Source: Clostridioides mangenotii TR
Lineage (GTDB): Bacteria > Bacillota > Clostridia > Peptostreptococcales > Peptostreptococcaceae
Length of the DNA: 64,000 nucleotides
NCBI RefSeq assembly: GCF_000498755.1
Contig: NZ_AXUS01000007.1
Span: forward strand, 46,906 to 110,905
Direction: 5' to 3'
The stretch's first letter is position 1. Each line of letters begins with the position of its first letter. The notes under the pieces are model-generated. The model was given only the letters and a program-made list of their open reading frames with translations, was not told where the DNA came from and did not search any database. Below, in pieces: positions 37,373 through 46,534 of this stretch. Made by a program: the position numbers and the translations under genes.

Positions 37373-37879
37373 TTAATAAACTCTGCTTGCAAATTCAGTT
37401 TCCTCAAGACCTTTTTCTTTGTTTAGTTTTAATGCCAAAACAAAAAAATATCCCGAGTATAAATTTACAAAATCAAATAAAATATCTTCTACATCATTTC
37501 CCTGCTGTTTGTATCTGCTCAAAAGTCTAACTAAAGACTTGCATTTACTTCTTATGACATGACAATACGAAGCTTGTGTACACCCTTGTGGTAAAACAAA
37601 CTTAGTAAAAGTATCTTTTATTTCTTCTTGAATATTTGACACTTTTATTTCAAGCCAAGACAGCTCTTCCTCTGTAACAGCAACTTTAGTTCTCAGAGAT
37701 GGATTGATATGATACATTATTTCATTGATTTTGCTTAAATCTTCTCCTAGATCTTCATTATCTACCATTGATCTAAGTAACCCAATCATGCTTGATATTT
37801 CGTCTGTTAAAATTTCAAAATCACATCTTAGGTCTGAAGATTCATCATACAAAAAAGGATATGCTAAATATTTATTCAT
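37373..37879 (-). CDS. Cobalamin adenosyltransferase-like protein (PduO/EutT-type)
   Basis: 168 residues, all-helical. FVLPQGCTQASYCHVIRSKC and the C-terminal LFDFVNLYSGYFFVLALKLN fit the helical bundle of PduO-type ATP:cob(I)alamin adenosyltransferases, which normally show FVLPGG(S/T) followed by an Arg-x-x-x-Arg ATP-binding helix. Here the arginines are partly replaced (RSKCKSLVRLLSRY), so it is a divergent member. It is the first gene behind the cobalamin riboswitch, ahead of btuFCD, so imported B12 would be adenosylated or bound at once. Function by homology and context only. Confidence 0.65.
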   Translation of the reverse strand: MNKYLAYPFLYDESSDLRCDFEILTDEISSMIGLLRSMVDNEDLGEDLSKINEIMYHINPSLRTKVAVTEEELSWLEIKVSNIQEEIKDTFTKFVLPQGCTQASYCHVIRSKCKSLVRLLSRYKQQGNDVEDILFDFVNLYSGYFFVLALKLNKEKGLEETEFASRVY

Positions 37880-37977
37880 TTGTTTCCTCCTAACATAGTA
37901 TTGTTAGGTAAAATGCTTAAATTTAAGACTAAAATTATCTTATTTAAGTCTAACATCCTACCCTCAGAAGATATTAG

Positions 37978-38118
37978 CTATATATTGGGCAGTTCTCCCG
38001 GCTTAACTTCATCCTCGATCTTACCTTCCCGAATTTGATCAGTGGTATTTTAAGATCTCGTCCATATCACGGTTACTGGGTTAGCTTGGAATTTCAATCC
38101 AATTCCCTATTAAGTCAT
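37978..38118 (-). promoter_or_regulatory. Cobalamin riboswitch
   Basis: On the minus strand: AATAGGGAATTGGATTGAAATTCC, AGCTAACCCAGTAACCGTGA, an ACCACTGA block, TTCGGGAAGGTAAGATCGAGGATGAAGTTAAGCCGGGAGAACTGCC. These match the ordered conserved blocks of the B12 element (GGGAA, TGAAATTCC, CCCGnnACTGTnA, GCCACTG, GGGAAGG and AGCCnGGAGACCTGCC). It precedes the adenosyltransferase-like gene and btuFCD and should repress them when B12 is ample. Confidence 0.93.
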
Positions 38119-38186
38119 CTTGACACCAAATATATTTTTAACTCTATTCCAATTAAAATATACCCTATTTTTAGATTTTAATCAAT

Positions 38187-38230
38187 AAAAAAAGAGATAG
38201 TCTCTATTTTTTTGAGTCTATCTCTTTTTA
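38187..38230 (-). terminator. Terminator after metK
   Basis: AAAAAGAGATAGACTC pairs with GAGACTATCTCTTTTT on the minus strand (one mismatch), with T-run. It ends metK transcription 25 bases past its stop. Confidence 0.88.
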
Positions 38231-38254
38231 CTTTATTGTCTATTAAATTAATTC

Positions 38255-39442
38255 TTAAAGCGCTTCTTTTCTAAGTAACTCTGCTTTATCTGTTCTCTCC
38301 CATGGTACATCTATATCCGTTCTACCAAAGTGTCCATACGCAGCTACTTGTCTATATATTGGTTTTTTAAGATCTAGGTCCCTTATTATCGCACCCGGTC
38401 TTAAATCGAAATGCTTTTCTACTAATTCCACTAATTTTGCTTCTGCTACTTTTCCTGTTCCAAAAGTATCTATAAATATTGATAATGGTCTTGCTACACC
38501 AATCGCATAAGCAAGCTCTATTTCACATTTATCCGCAAGTCCAGCAGCAACTATATTTTTAGCTACATATCTAGCTGCATAAGCTGCTGATCTATCGACT
38601 TTTGTAGGATCTTTACCTGAGAATGCTCCCCCGCCGTGTCTTGAGTATCCTCCGTAAGTATCTATGATGATCTTTCTTCCTGTAAGACCTGTGTCTCCTT
38701 GAGGTCCACCTATAACGAATCTTCCAGTTGGATTGATGTATATTTTAGTTTCATCGTCAAGTAATTCTGCTGGTATAACAGCCTTTATTACATGTTCAAT
38801 TAGATCTTTTCTTATAGTCTCTGTTTCTACAGTTTCACAGTGTTGTGCTGATATAAGTATAGTGTGAACTCTAACAGCTTTGTCTCCCTCGTACTCTACT
38901 GTAACTTGTGTTTTTCCATCCGGTCTTAAATAATCTAAAGTTCTATCTTTTCTAACTTCTGTAAGTCTTCTAGATAATTTGTGAGCTAGTGATATAGGTA
39001 AAGGCATTAGTTCAGGAGTTTCATTGCAAGCAAATCCAAACATTATCCCTTGATCACCTGCTCCTACCTTTTCTATTTCTTCATTTGTCAACTCACCGGA
39101 TTTACTTTCAAGACCCTCGTCAACGCCCATTGCTATATCCACTGATTGCTCATCTATAGATGTAATTACCGCACATGTATCGCAATCAAATCCGTATTTA
39201 GCTCTTGTATACCCTATATCTTGAACCGTTTTTCTAACTAATTTTGGGATATCAACATAAGCCGATGTGCTTATCTCTCCCGCTACTAAAACTAACCCTG
39301 TTGTAACTGTAGTTTCACAAGCTACTCTTGAATTAACATCTTTTCTTAATAATTCATCAAGAATCGCATCTGATATCTGATCACAGATTTTATCTGGATG
39401 CCCTTCAGTTACAGACTCTGATGTAAATAAATGTCTCGCCAT
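38255..39442 (-). CDS. metK: S-adenosylmethionine synthetase MetK
   Basis: 395 residues, standard length. N-terminal [20 protein letters not shown] binds ATP and metal, [10 protein letters not shown] and [20 protein letters not shown], then the P-loop-like [19 protein letters not shown]. It makes SAM from methionine and ATP. A SAM-I riboswitch with terminator precedes it, so expression is repressed by its product. Monocistronic. Confidence 0.98.
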   Translation of the reverse strand: MARHLFTSESVTEGHPDKICDQISDAILDELLRKDVNSRVACETTVTTGLVLVAGEISTSAYVDIPKLVRKTVQDIGYTRAKYGFDCDTCAVITSIDEQSVDIAMGVDEGLESKSGELTNEEIEKVGAGDQGIMFGFACNETPELMPLPISLAHKLSRRLTEVRKDRTLDYLRPDGKTQVTVEYEGDKAVRVHTILISAQHCETVETETIRKDLIEHVIKAVIPAELLDDETKIYINPTGRFVIGGPQGDTGLTGRKIIIDTYGGYSRHGGGAFSGKDPTKVDRSAAYAARYVAKNIVAAGLADKCEIELAYAIGVARPLSIFIDTFGTGKVAEAKLVELVEKHFDLRPGAIIRDLDLKKPIYRQVAAYGHFGRTDIDVPWERTDKAELLRKEAL

Positions 39443-39521
39443 TTTCTAATCCTCCTATTTTACTATTTATTTTATCCATTTTACCTTATTCAAATGAACT
39501 ATTTCTCACAAATGACAATCA

Positions 39522-39556
39522 AAAAACCTCTTCTATATTCCACAGAAGAGGTTAAT
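39522..39556 (-). terminator. Expression-platform terminator of the SAM-I riboswitch
   Basis: AACCTCTTCT and AGAAGAGGTT form a perfect 10-bp stem followed by TTTTTTG on the minus strand. GAGGTCAGTTAG just upstream can pair with the 5' arm as anti-terminator. Confidence 0.88.
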
Positions 39557-39577
39557 TAACGTAATAATGCATTAACT

Positions 39578-39690
39578 AACTGACCTCATCTCTCAAGACA
39601 ATTGTCTTGTAGGAATTAGCACCTTCTCCCATATGGGTGGTTGCTGGGCTTCAAAGGGCCTATCCCTCAGCCGCTCTTGATAAGGTAATC
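39578..39690 (-). promoter_or_regulatory. SAM-I riboswitch (S-box)
   Basis: On the minus strand: ACCTTATCAAGAGCGGCTGA, GGGATAGGCCCTTTGAAGCC, CAGCAACC, AGAAGGTGCTAATTCCTAC and the closing GAGAGATGAGG. This is the full set of S-box blocks in the right order. It controls metK by termination. Confidence 0.98.
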
Positions 39691-40175
39691 AAGAATTTAA
39701 TTTTTTATACAATATAATACTACTATTTTTGCTTTAAACTGTCAATATTTATGGGGATATAATGTGCAAATTCTTTAGTAATTTTTTATAAATCGGTCTC
39801 TTTTATTATTTGAAAAGTATTAAAATCTTATTCGTTATACAGCACAGTTAATAAAAAATTATAGTTTATATGTATTATTTATAAAAGTAGTCGAATAAGA
39901 TTTTTATATACGATAACTATTATGGAAGGTATATTGATACATAAATAATGTCATATTTAAATATATTTCAACAAAATACTATCTTACATTGTAAATATCA
40001 TATAAATAAAAGTTGATTAGCAAAAAATAAACAGCATAATAATCATATCTATCGTTGATAAACAACTATAAAAAATAATAGACGACCCTTCTTATGTATA
40101 TTTCGTGAATATATTCAAATAATGGTATTTTCCACTTCAGATATTCATATATATCTTTTGAAGGGGGTGTTCCTA
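39691..40175. other. Intergenic region between metK leader and yyaC
   Basis: About 480 AT-rich bases between divergent genes. They hold the metK promoter and the yyaC promoter, the latter probably for a sporulation sigma factor. No ORF or RNA structure that I can support. Confidence 0.4.
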
Positions 40176-40685
40176 TTGTATTTGACCAAAGTAAACTACA
40201 GTGAGGAAAACGCAGTTGATCTCCTTAGTTCATCCCTCAAAGGCATAATAGATGACGACACCATTGTAGTTTGTATAGGAACAGATAGGGCTATTGGCGA
40301 TACTCTTGGCCCTTTAGTTGGAACAATCTTAAAAAAAAGCAGTTACAAATATCCTGTCTACGGAACACTAGATAACCCTATTCACGCACTAAATATATAT
40401 GAATCTTTAGATGAGATTAAAAACAAACATCTAAATGGCAATTTTTTAGCCATAGACGCTTGTCTAGGATCGCAAAGCACTATAGGAAATATACAAATAA
40501 GAGAAGGACCTATTCTCCCTGGAAAAGGTGTCGGAAAGAAACTCCCCCAGATAGGGAACTATTCTATTGTGGGAATCGTGGATAAAATAGATGAAAACAA
40601 CAGATTTTCGTTTAATAACATACGTTTAAGCTTTATCTTTGATTTAGCTGAGGCCATTGCTCTTTCAATATTAGTATCTACCTGA
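40176..40685 (+). CDS. yyaC: Spore protease YyaC-like protein
   Basis: About 169 residues. VVCIGTDRAIGDTLGPLVGT is the typical opening of the YyaC/DUF1256 family, related in fold to hydrogenase-maturation and germination proteases, and LAIDACLGSQSTIGNIQIREGP and GVGKKLPQIGNYSIVG complete it. Members are sporulation-specific, with germination-protease-like function proposed. The start is set at TTG 40176 because AAGGGGGTG lies 7 bases upstream; the ATG further upstream has no site. It is the only + gene in this part of the window. Confidence 0.88.
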   Translation: MYLTKVNYSEENAVDLLSSSLKGIIDDDTIVVCIGTDRAIGDTLGPLVGTILKKSSYKYPVYGTLDNPIHALNIYESLDEIKNKHLNGNFLAIDACLGSQSTIGNIQIREGPILPGKGVGKKLPQIGNYSIVGIVDKIDENNRFSFNNIRLSFIFDLAEAIALSILVST

Positions 40686-40718
40686 TCATTATACATAACA
40701 GCAAGGGTAGGTGATATT

Positions 40719-40823
40719 ATGAGAAAGATATGTAAATTTTTTGTTTAATTTGCACTAATAAGCATTGTTTTTAAAGTATTCTTATTTCCAGTATTATTAA
40801 ATCTAACAAATGATAAAATTTAA
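40719..40823 (+). pseudogene. Small membrane-peptide ORF with internal stop
   Basis: After GGTAGGTGATATT, ATG 40719 reads MRKICKFFV, then TAA at 40746, then FALISIVFKVFLFPVLLNLT and NDKI in the same frame to 40823. Without the stop it would be a 34-residue single-span peptide with basic N-terminus. The good ribosome-binding site and hydrophobic continuation suggest a small gene broken by one substitution; alternatively a 9-aa leader. It shares the yyaC terminator. Confidence 0.4.
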
Positions 40824-40827
40824 CTAA

Positions 40828-40890
40828 AGAAAGGTGTATTTTGGAGTAAAGTTATATAAAACTCTTATCTCTTAAATACACCTTTTTTTA
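40828..40890 (+). terminator. Terminator after yyaC (probably bidirectional)
   Basis: AAAGGTGTATTT and AAATACACCTTT are perfect 12-bp arms followed by TTTTTA on + and by TTTCTTTAG on minus. Confidence 0.85.
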
Positions 40891-40904
40891 TTTAATATAT
40901 TAAT

Positions 40905-41060
40905 GAAGAGAGGCCGATCCTAAAGTGATGGCAACCACTCTAAAATCAGCCTCTATAGATTCTTTTGGATTTTTTCAGAAGACTATTTCGAACACTCAAT
41001 CTAAAAGCCGTGTCACCTAAAACTCTTCTATCAACTATTTAATTTTTTGTAGCATCAACT
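40905..41060 (-). ncRNA. Candidate structured RNA downstream of fabZ
   Basis: At 40910-40953 the minus strand folds into a 19-bp uninterrupted stem (GAGGCTGATTTTAGAGTGG arm) with a 6-nt TTGCCA loop. Several pairs are G-U on the minus strand but would be A-C mismatches on the plus strand, which shows that the structure belongs to a minus-strand transcript. Just 5' on that strand, AGAAGA/TCTTCT and ACAC/GTGT arms nest between about 40980 and 41035. No ORF. It may be a 3' untranslated structure of fabZ or an independent small RNA. No family recognised. Confidence 0.45.
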
Positions 41061-41179
41061 TTACAAACCGAACTTTGTATATTTATAGGATTATTAATTA
41101 ATTCGTGGAGTTTTTCATCCACTAATATACTATATTACAAAAATGTCTTTTTGGTTCGTAATTTGTCAAAATTTGTTTC

Positions 41180-41611
41180 TTATTCCTTTTCAACTAATGC
41201 AAACATAAGGTCTCCCTTACATGCAAGTTCTTCTCCTACATGTGCCTTAGCAGTTGCTTTTGCTATATTTCTTCTCATGGAAATAACCTCTACTTCCAAT
41301 GTAAGAGTATCTCCTGGTCTTACTTCTTTTTTGAATCTAACATTATCAATACCTGCAAACACGCCTAGTTTGCCTTTATTTTCATCAATAGACATCATTG
41401 CAACAGCTGCGACCTGTGCTAGAGCCTCAATTATAAGAACTCCTGGCATTAGAGGGTATTCTGGAAAATGACCTTGAAAAAATGGCTCATTAACAGTTAC
41501 GTTTTTGATGCCGACTGCTCTTTTACCTATTTCCAATTCAGTTATCTTATCCACTAAAAGAAATGGATATCTATGTGGTATTATCTCTTTTATTTGATCT
41601 ATATTTAGCAT
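41180..41611 (-). CDS. fabZ: 3-hydroxyacyl-ACP dehydratase FabZ
   Basis: 143 residues, hot-dog fold. [14 protein letters not shown] is the family opening, and the active site is His48 in [14 protein letters not shown] and Glu62 in LIIEALAQ. It dehydrates 3-hydroxyacyl-ACP in fatty-acid elongation. It lies 17 bases after the MreB-family gene with an AAGGAG site, away from other fab genes, an arrangement I recall from C. difficile. Confidence 0.96.
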   Translation of the reverse strand: MLNIDQIKEIIPHRYPFLLVDKITELEIGKRAVGIKNVTVNEPFFQGHFPEYPLMPGVLIIEALAQVAAVAMMSIDENKGKLGVFAGIDNVRFKKEVRPGDTLTLEVEVISMRRNIAKATAKAHVGEELACKGDLMFALVEKE

Positions 41612-41628
41612 ATTTTTCTCCTTAATTT

Positions 41629-42645
41629 CTATCTTCTAAATGATCCACCTGTCTCTAACATATCTATAGAGCCAAGAGCTATCCCTGTCCCTTTTGCTAC
41701 ACATGAAAGTGGTTCTTCAGCTATCACTACATTTATTCCTGTACTTTGCTCTATACGCTTGTCCAATCCGTAAAGTAAAGCTCCACCACCAGTCATTATA
41801 ATTCCTGTATCACCGATGTCAGCTGCAATCTCTGGAGGAGTTTTTTCTAGTACAGAATGTGTTGCAATAACTATTTGCTCTATACATTCATTTAATGCTA
41901 CAAGAGTTTCTGATGAATTTATTTCTACAGATATCGGAAGTCCTGTCACTAGGTTTCTACCTGTAACCTTCATAGATACAACCTCTTCCCTTTCAAATGC
42001 ACTACCGACTTCCATCTTGATCTTCTCTGCAGTTCTCTCTCCAATAAGAATATTGTGCTGTTTTTTCATATATCTAACGATTGCTTCGTCAAATCTATCT
42101 CCGCCCACTTTTATAGATTCGCTTACTACTATACCACCTAAAGAGATAACTGCCATATCAACAGTTCCTCCACCGATATCTATGATCATACTTCCATTTG
42201 GTTCAGAAATATCTATACCAGCCCCTATAGCCGCTGCTATAGGCTCTTCAATAATATATACCTCTCTGGCTCCAGCTTCTCTTGTAGCCTCTTCTACGGC
42301 TCTTTTTTCTACATCTGTAACACCCGTTGGTACACATACCATTATTCTAGGCATAAAAAACTTACCAAATCCTTTTTTTTCAGCGATCTGGTCTATAAAA
42401 TATTTAAGCATTTTTTCTGTTACATCGTAATTAGATATAACTCCATCCTTAAGTGGTCTAATAGCTACTATATTCCCTGGTGTTCTACCTATCATTCTTC
42501 TGGCCTCTTCACCTACTGCTAAAACCTCTTTAGATTTCTTCTCAATCGCTACAACTGAAGGTTCCTCTAGTAATATTCCCTTCCCACTAACATAAACTAG
42601 CACATTTGCAGTACCTAAGTCTATGCCTATATCAGCTCCAGCCAT
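41629..42645 (-). CDS. mreB: Rod-shape-determining MreB/Mbl-family actin homologue
   Basis: 338 residues. Actin-like ATPase motifs: phosphate 1 [13 protein letters not shown], connect 1 and phosphate 2 [19 protein letters not shown], adenosine motif [14 protein letters not shown]. It forms membrane filaments that guide lateral wall synthesis. It lies next to spoIIID, a position typical of Mbl-type paralogues in Firmicutes, and no mreCD follows here. The exact paralogue (MreB or Mbl) is not settled. Confidence 0.93.
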   Translation of the reverse strand: MAGADIGIDLGTANVLVYVSGKGILLEEPSVVAIEKKSKEVLAVGEEARRMIGRTPGNIVAIRPLKDGVISNYDVTEKMLKYFIDQIAEKKGFGKFFMPRIMVCVPTGVTDVEKRAVEEATREAGAREVYIIEEPIAAAIGAGIDISEPNGSMIIDIGGGTVDMAVISLGGIVVSESIKVGGDRFDEAIVRYMKKQHNILIGERTAEKIKMEVGSAFEREEVVSMKVTGRNLVTGLPISVEINSSETLVALNECIEQIVIATHSVLEKTPPEIAADIGDTGIIMTGGGALLYGLDKRIEQSTGINVVIAEEPLSCVAKGTGIALGSIDMLETGGSFRR

Positions 42646-42828
42646 GTCTTCAACTCCTTTTATGATTATTGATTATATTCTATTAAATTAAAGTTTATAC
42701 TATTTATTATCCTTAAATTACCTTGTATATAGTATTTACAAATTAGTATCCTTATAATACAACATATACAAAAAATTTATTTTAGTCAAGACGAAATCCT
42801 ATATTTACCATTATATTTAAATAATTAT

Positions 42829-42860
42829 AAAAATGTAGGCATAATTACCTACATTTTTTA
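42829..42860 (-). terminator. Terminator overlapping the spoIIID stop codon
   Basis: AAAAATGTAGG and CCTACATTTTT arms. The TAA stop of spoIIID (42847-42845) lies in the loop, so the last two sense codons are part of the stem. Confidence 0.85.
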
Positions 42861-43108
42861 TAATCATTTAAGTATTTTAATTTTGTCGCCATTCCCCCTC
42901 TGATATGTCTTTCAGATTTGTTTTTATCTAGGACGTTTTTCACTTCCTTAGCTAAGTATGGATTTATCTCTTTTAATCGCTCTGTTACATCCTTGTGAAT
43001 AGTACTCTTACTGACTCCAAATGTCTTTGCAGTCTGTCTGACTGTCGTATTTTTCTCGAGGATATATTTTGCTACTACCACTGCTCTTTCTTCTATATGC
43101 GATTTCAA
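42845..43108 (-). CDS. spoIIID: Stage III sporulation transcriptional regulator SpoIIID
   Basis: 87 residues, full length. The helix-turn-helix QTAKTFGVSKSTIHKDVTER (about 26-45) and the basic C-terminus are diagnostic. SpoIIID is the mother-cell DNA-binding protein that modulates sigma-E genes and sigma-K production. It lies within the sporulation and wall cluster, upstream of mreB. Confidence 0.97.
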   Translation of the reverse strand: MKSHIEERAVVVAKYILEKNTTVRQTAKTFGVSKSTIHKDVTERLKEINPYLAKEVKNVLDKNKSERHIRGGMATKLKYLNDYKKCR

Positions 43109-43183
43109 TGATTCCCCCCCTTACATAATAGCTTTAATGATATATATGTGAAAATGAGGAAAAATATAACAAAGCATGTTCAA

Positions 43184-43238
43184 AATAAAAAAAGAGGATG
43201 CTTATTTAGTGATAGTTATCACTTTTAGCATCCTTTAG
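43184..43238 (-). terminator. Terminator after the SpoIIQ-like gene
   Basis: AGGATGCT and AGCATCCT arms with an inner GTGATAACTATCAC stem, followed by CTTTTTTT on the minus strand. Confidence 0.88.
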
Positions 43239-43372
43239 TAATTCTATTATTTTAAATTTAGTTTGCTTCATAGCTTTATTACTATTTAATCTGAATTGCT
43301 TTATTGCTTTGTCACTTTCTTTTCTACCTTACTATATTTAATCGTCGTTTCAGTTTCCCATGGTCTAAAATC

Positions 43373-44053
43373 TTATTTTAATAATTCTGATGGATCTACT
43401 AATTTATCATTTTTATATACTTCTAAATGTATATGAGATCCGTCTTCGCTCTCTGCTTTAGATGATTCTCCAGCTTTTCCTAAAACTTGACCTTCTGCTA
43501 TCTTCTGATCTTTTTCAACTTTTGTATTTTTATCTAGATTTGAATAAACTACTACAATACCTTTTTCTTCATTCTTCACTTTTACAGAATATCCGTATTT
43601 ATCGCTGCTAAATATATCTGTAACTACTCCACTAGTAAGTGACTTTACATCTGATCCCTTAGTCGAGCTTATATCTAATGCTTTGTGTATCTCCCACACA
43701 TCTAAAGTTTTAGAATATGAAGGCTTTTTTTCCGAATATTCTCTTAGGACTTCGGTTCCTAAATAACTCAATTTTGAAGTTTTGTTCTCTGCTTTACTTA
43801 CATCTTTATCTTCAGTTTGTTTTGCCTTCTCAAGATTTTGCTTTGAATCCGTAGCAGTAGGTACCTTATCGTTTTTATTGTTCTCAATTAGGTGTATTTC
43901 GTTATCTTTATTAGAATTCTCTAATTTTTCATTATTAGAGGCTAATTTATCTACATTACTGTTTGTAAACCAAACCCCGCCTACTGCTATTAGGCAAACA
44001 CATACAAATAAAGATAAATAAAAACCATCTTTCTCTAATAGCCTTTTTTTCAT
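43373..44053 (-). CDS. spoIIQ: SpoIIQ-like membrane-anchored M23/LytM endopeptidase
   Basis: 226 residues from ATG 44053, which has GGAGGTGC upstream. One N-terminal membrane helix (about 12-32), a charged Asn/Lys/Glu linker (about 33-105), then a LytM domain. Zinc ligands are present: HKALDIS (His-x3-Asp) and SHIHLEV (His-x-His). SpoIIQ of the forespore meets SpoIIIAH across the engulfing membranes. In Bacillus its LytM site is degenerate, but in C. difficile it is intact, as here. Position after spoIID supports the name. Confidence 0.88.
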   Translation of the reverse strand: MKKRLLEKDGFYLSLFVCVCLIAVGGVWFTNSNVDKLASNNEKLENSNKDNEIHLIENNKNDKVPTATDSKQNLEKAKQTEDKDVSKAENKTSKLSYLGTEVLREYSEKKPSYSKTLDVWEIHKALDISSTKGSDVKSLTSGVVTDIFSSDKYGYSVKVKNEEKGIVVVYSNLDKNTKVEKDQKIAEGQVLGKAGESSKAESEDGSHIHLEVYKNDKLVDPSELLK

Positions 44054-44115
44054 ATTGCACCTCCAAATATATTTGTACATTTGGATTATTGACGTCATTT
44101 TATGGTTTTATACAT

Positions 44116-45168
44116 CTAATATATATCTTTTATACTAGTATTTGAGTAATAGTGGGATAATATTTCATAATATTTAGAGCCATCCTTTGCCATACCTTCT
44201 GCTCCCCATTGGCTCATTCCAACGCCGTGACCATATCCCTTTACATTAAATTCTAAATTTTCTCCATTAAAAACTATTTCAAAATTCGCTGAATTAAGTC
44301 CAAAAATTGTTCTTATGTCAGTTCCTGCAAATGTCTTATTTCCTATTTTTATTTTATCTACTGCTCCACCTTTACTTTTTTCAACTACACTTATTTGATT
44401 ATCTAAATTTTGCTCACTCAACGATATAGAGCTATTTGTTCTCTTCATAGAGCTTACAAATTCTTTGTTGCTCATTTTAATATTTGATACAAATTTAGGG
44501 GATATTTTATCGTAAGGACTGTCTACTGACTTTAAATATGGGTAACTTGCTGAAAATACTTCCTCACTGTTTTCTGTTTTTCCAGATGATGTCGAGAAGT
44601 ACAGAGGCAGAATTGCTTTGTCATCGTACGCTATGATTTGACCTTTTGTAGATTTTACAGCTTCTTGTATTTTAGAATATCTGTTTTTCATCCACTCTTT
44701 ACCGTTTATTTTTTGAAGCTCACTGTAGCTTTTATATTCTTGGCAGTGTTTAAAATCTGTACAAACTACTGCTTTTTTGTGTCTAGATGGATATGGTCTA
44801 TCCATTTTATACATTACATAAGTCCTCGCTGCTATAGCCTGCGCTCTTAGAGCTTCAATATCAAAATCTGGAGACATCTCCCCAGCAAGAACTCCAGATA
44901 AATATTCTTCCAAATCTATTTTCTGATATTTGCCTAGTTTATGATTGTATATATCAATCTTAGGAGATTCTTTATCAACTGTTTCTAAGTTCAATACCTT
45001 TTCACTTTTTACATCCGTTTTATTTTCCTCTTTATCCGCTTTTGCAACAGTTACTTTATTGCTGCTACTAGACAACTCTGTCTCGCTGTACGACACCGCT
45101 GTTATCAAAATAGGTGCTGCAACAGAACATACAACTAAACAAAGTATAATCAAAATAGGGTTCTTCAT
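44116..45168 (-). CDS. spoIID: Stage II sporulation protein D (lytic transglycosylase)
   Basis: About 350 residues from ATG 45168 with AGGAGGAG ahead. Signal-anchor helix (about 4-24), Lys/Ser/Glu linker, then the SpoIID/LytB domain with VDLEEYLSGVLAGEMSP-like opening (here IDLEEYLSGVLAGEMSPDF), LRAQAIAARTYVMYKMD, and the C-terminal GYGHGVGMSQWGAEGMA. The catalytic glutamate is in the GEMSP segment. It cleaves septal peptidoglycan during engulfment with SpoIIP and SpoIIM. It lies between murA and spoIIQ. Confidence 0.96.
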   Translation of the reverse strand: MKNPILIILCLVVCSVAAPILITAVSYSETELSSSSNKVTVAKADKEENKTDVKSEKVLNLETVDKESPKIDIYNHKLGKYQKIDLEEYLSGVLAGEMSPDFDIEALRAQAIAARTYVMYKMDRPYPSRHKKAVVCTDFKHCQEYKSYSELQKINGKEWMKNRYSKIQEAVKSTKGQIIAYDDKAILPLYFSTSSGKTENSEEVFSASYPYLKSVDSPYDKISPKFVSNIKMSNKEFVSSMKRTNSSISLSEQNLDNQISVVEKSKGGAVDKIKIGNKTFAGTDIRTIFGLNSANFEIVFNGENLEFNVKGYGHGVGMSQWGAEGMAKDGSKYYEILSHYYSNTSIKDIY

Positions 45169-45260
45169 ACACTCTCCTCCTAGCATTTAGCTTTTACCTT
45201 AAAGTATATGAACAACCCATTTATTTTATGATTAAGTTTTTAGTATTATTCTAATTTTTA

Positions 45261-46514
45261 TTAGTCCTCAATTATTTCTATATTTCCGCCTAAAGACCTG
45301 ATTTTCTTGTCTATATCAACGTAACCTCTTTGAATATGATAAATTTCTCCAATTTTAGTTTCGCCTTCCGCTATAAGTCCACATAGTATTAGCGCAGCCC
45401 CTGCTCTAAGATCTGTGGCATTTACATTTGCTCCATGAAGTTCATCAACTCCATTTACAACAGCGCTTCTACCATCTATTTTTATATCTGCACCCATTCT
45501 GTTGAATTCTGCTACGTGCATAAATCTATTTTCAAATACAGTCTCTATAACTACACCAGTTCCATTAGCTACTGTAAGCATAGCCATAAATTGAGCTTGA
45601 ACATCCGTAGGGAAACCTGGGTGTGGTAGAGTCTTTATATCTATTGGCTTTAGTACTTCAGGACCAATAACTCTAACTGAGTTTTCCATTTCAGTTATCT
45701 TACAACCGGCTTCTCTTAATTTTGCTATTACAGGCTTTAAGTGCTCAAGTAGTACATTTTCAACTACTATATCACCTTTTGTCATAGCCGCTGCACACAT
45801 ATAAGTTGCCGCTTCTATTCTATCAGGTATTACATTATGCTCAGCACCTTTTAGTTCTTTAACACCTTTAATTCTTATAGTGTTAGTTCCTGCACCTTTT
45901 ACATTTGCGCCCATTTCATTTAAGAAATTGGCTAAATCTACTATTTCTGGCTCTTCTGCGGCATTTTCTATTATTGTAGTTCCATCTGCAAGAGTTGCTG
46001 CCATCATTATATTTTCAGTAGCACCAACAGATGGGAAGTCTAAGTATAGTTTGCTTCCTTTTAAATCATCAGTTTTAGCCTCTATAAATCCATGATCCAT
46101 TTCTATCTCTGCACCTAATGCTTTAAACCCTTTTAAATGTAAATCAATAGGTCTTGTACCTATAGCACATCCTCCTGGCATAGAAATTTTTGTACTGTTA
46201 AATCTAGCTAATAGTGGTCCCATTACTAAGAATGACGCTCTCATCTTTCTAACTAGCTCATAAGGAGCCTCACAAGTATTTATTTTGCTTGCATCTACTG
46301 TCAATGTGTTGTCTTTGTACTCTACTTCAGCACCTAAGTGTCTAAGTAAGTTTGATATAACTTGAACATCTTGTAGATTTGGAACCCCGTGTAGTGTTGA
46401 TTTTCCGTTCGCTAATAAAGTTGCTGCTATTATTGGTAATACTGCATTTTTTGCCCCATCTATTTTAACACTACCTTTAAGTGGATTACTCTTCTTCACT
46501 ATTATTTTTGCCAT
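45261..46514 (-). CDS. murA: UDP-N-acetylglucosamine 1-carboxyvinyltransferase MurA
   Basis: 417 residues. Substrate-binding Lys22-Asn23 in [10 protein letters not shown] and catalytic Cys116 in [15 protein letters not shown]; the cysteine predicts fosfomycin sensitivity. [14 protein letters not shown] is a family block. First committed step of peptidoglycan synthesis. Part of the conserved ywmB-murA-spoIID order. Confidence 0.97.
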   Translation of the reverse strand: MAKIIVKKSNPLKGSVKIDGAKNAVLPIIAATLLANGKSTLHGVPNLQDVQVISNLLRHLGAEVEYKDNTLTVDASKINTCEAPYELVRKMRASFLVMGPLLARFNSTKISMPGGCAIGTRPIDLHLKGFKALGAEIEMDHGFIEAKTDDLKGSKLYLDFPSVGATENIMMAATLADGTTIIENAAEEPEIVDLANFLNEMGANVKGAGTNTIRIKGVKELKGAEHNVIPDRIEAATYMCAAAMTKGDIVVENVLLEHLKPVIAKLREAGCKITEMENSVRVIGPEVLKPIDIKTLPHPGFPTDVQAQFMAMLTVANGTGVVIETVFENRFMHVAEFNRMGADIKIDGRSAVVNGVDELHGANVNATDLRAGAALILCGLIAEGETKIGEIYHIQRGYVDIDKKIRSLGGNIEIIED

Positions 46515-46534
46515 TTTGCTTTTCTCCTCATTAA

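Noticed and set aside
41816..42430. 204-codon + strand ORF opposite the MreB-family gene
   Set aside because: Mirror frame of a strongly conserved gene, no ribosome-binding site.
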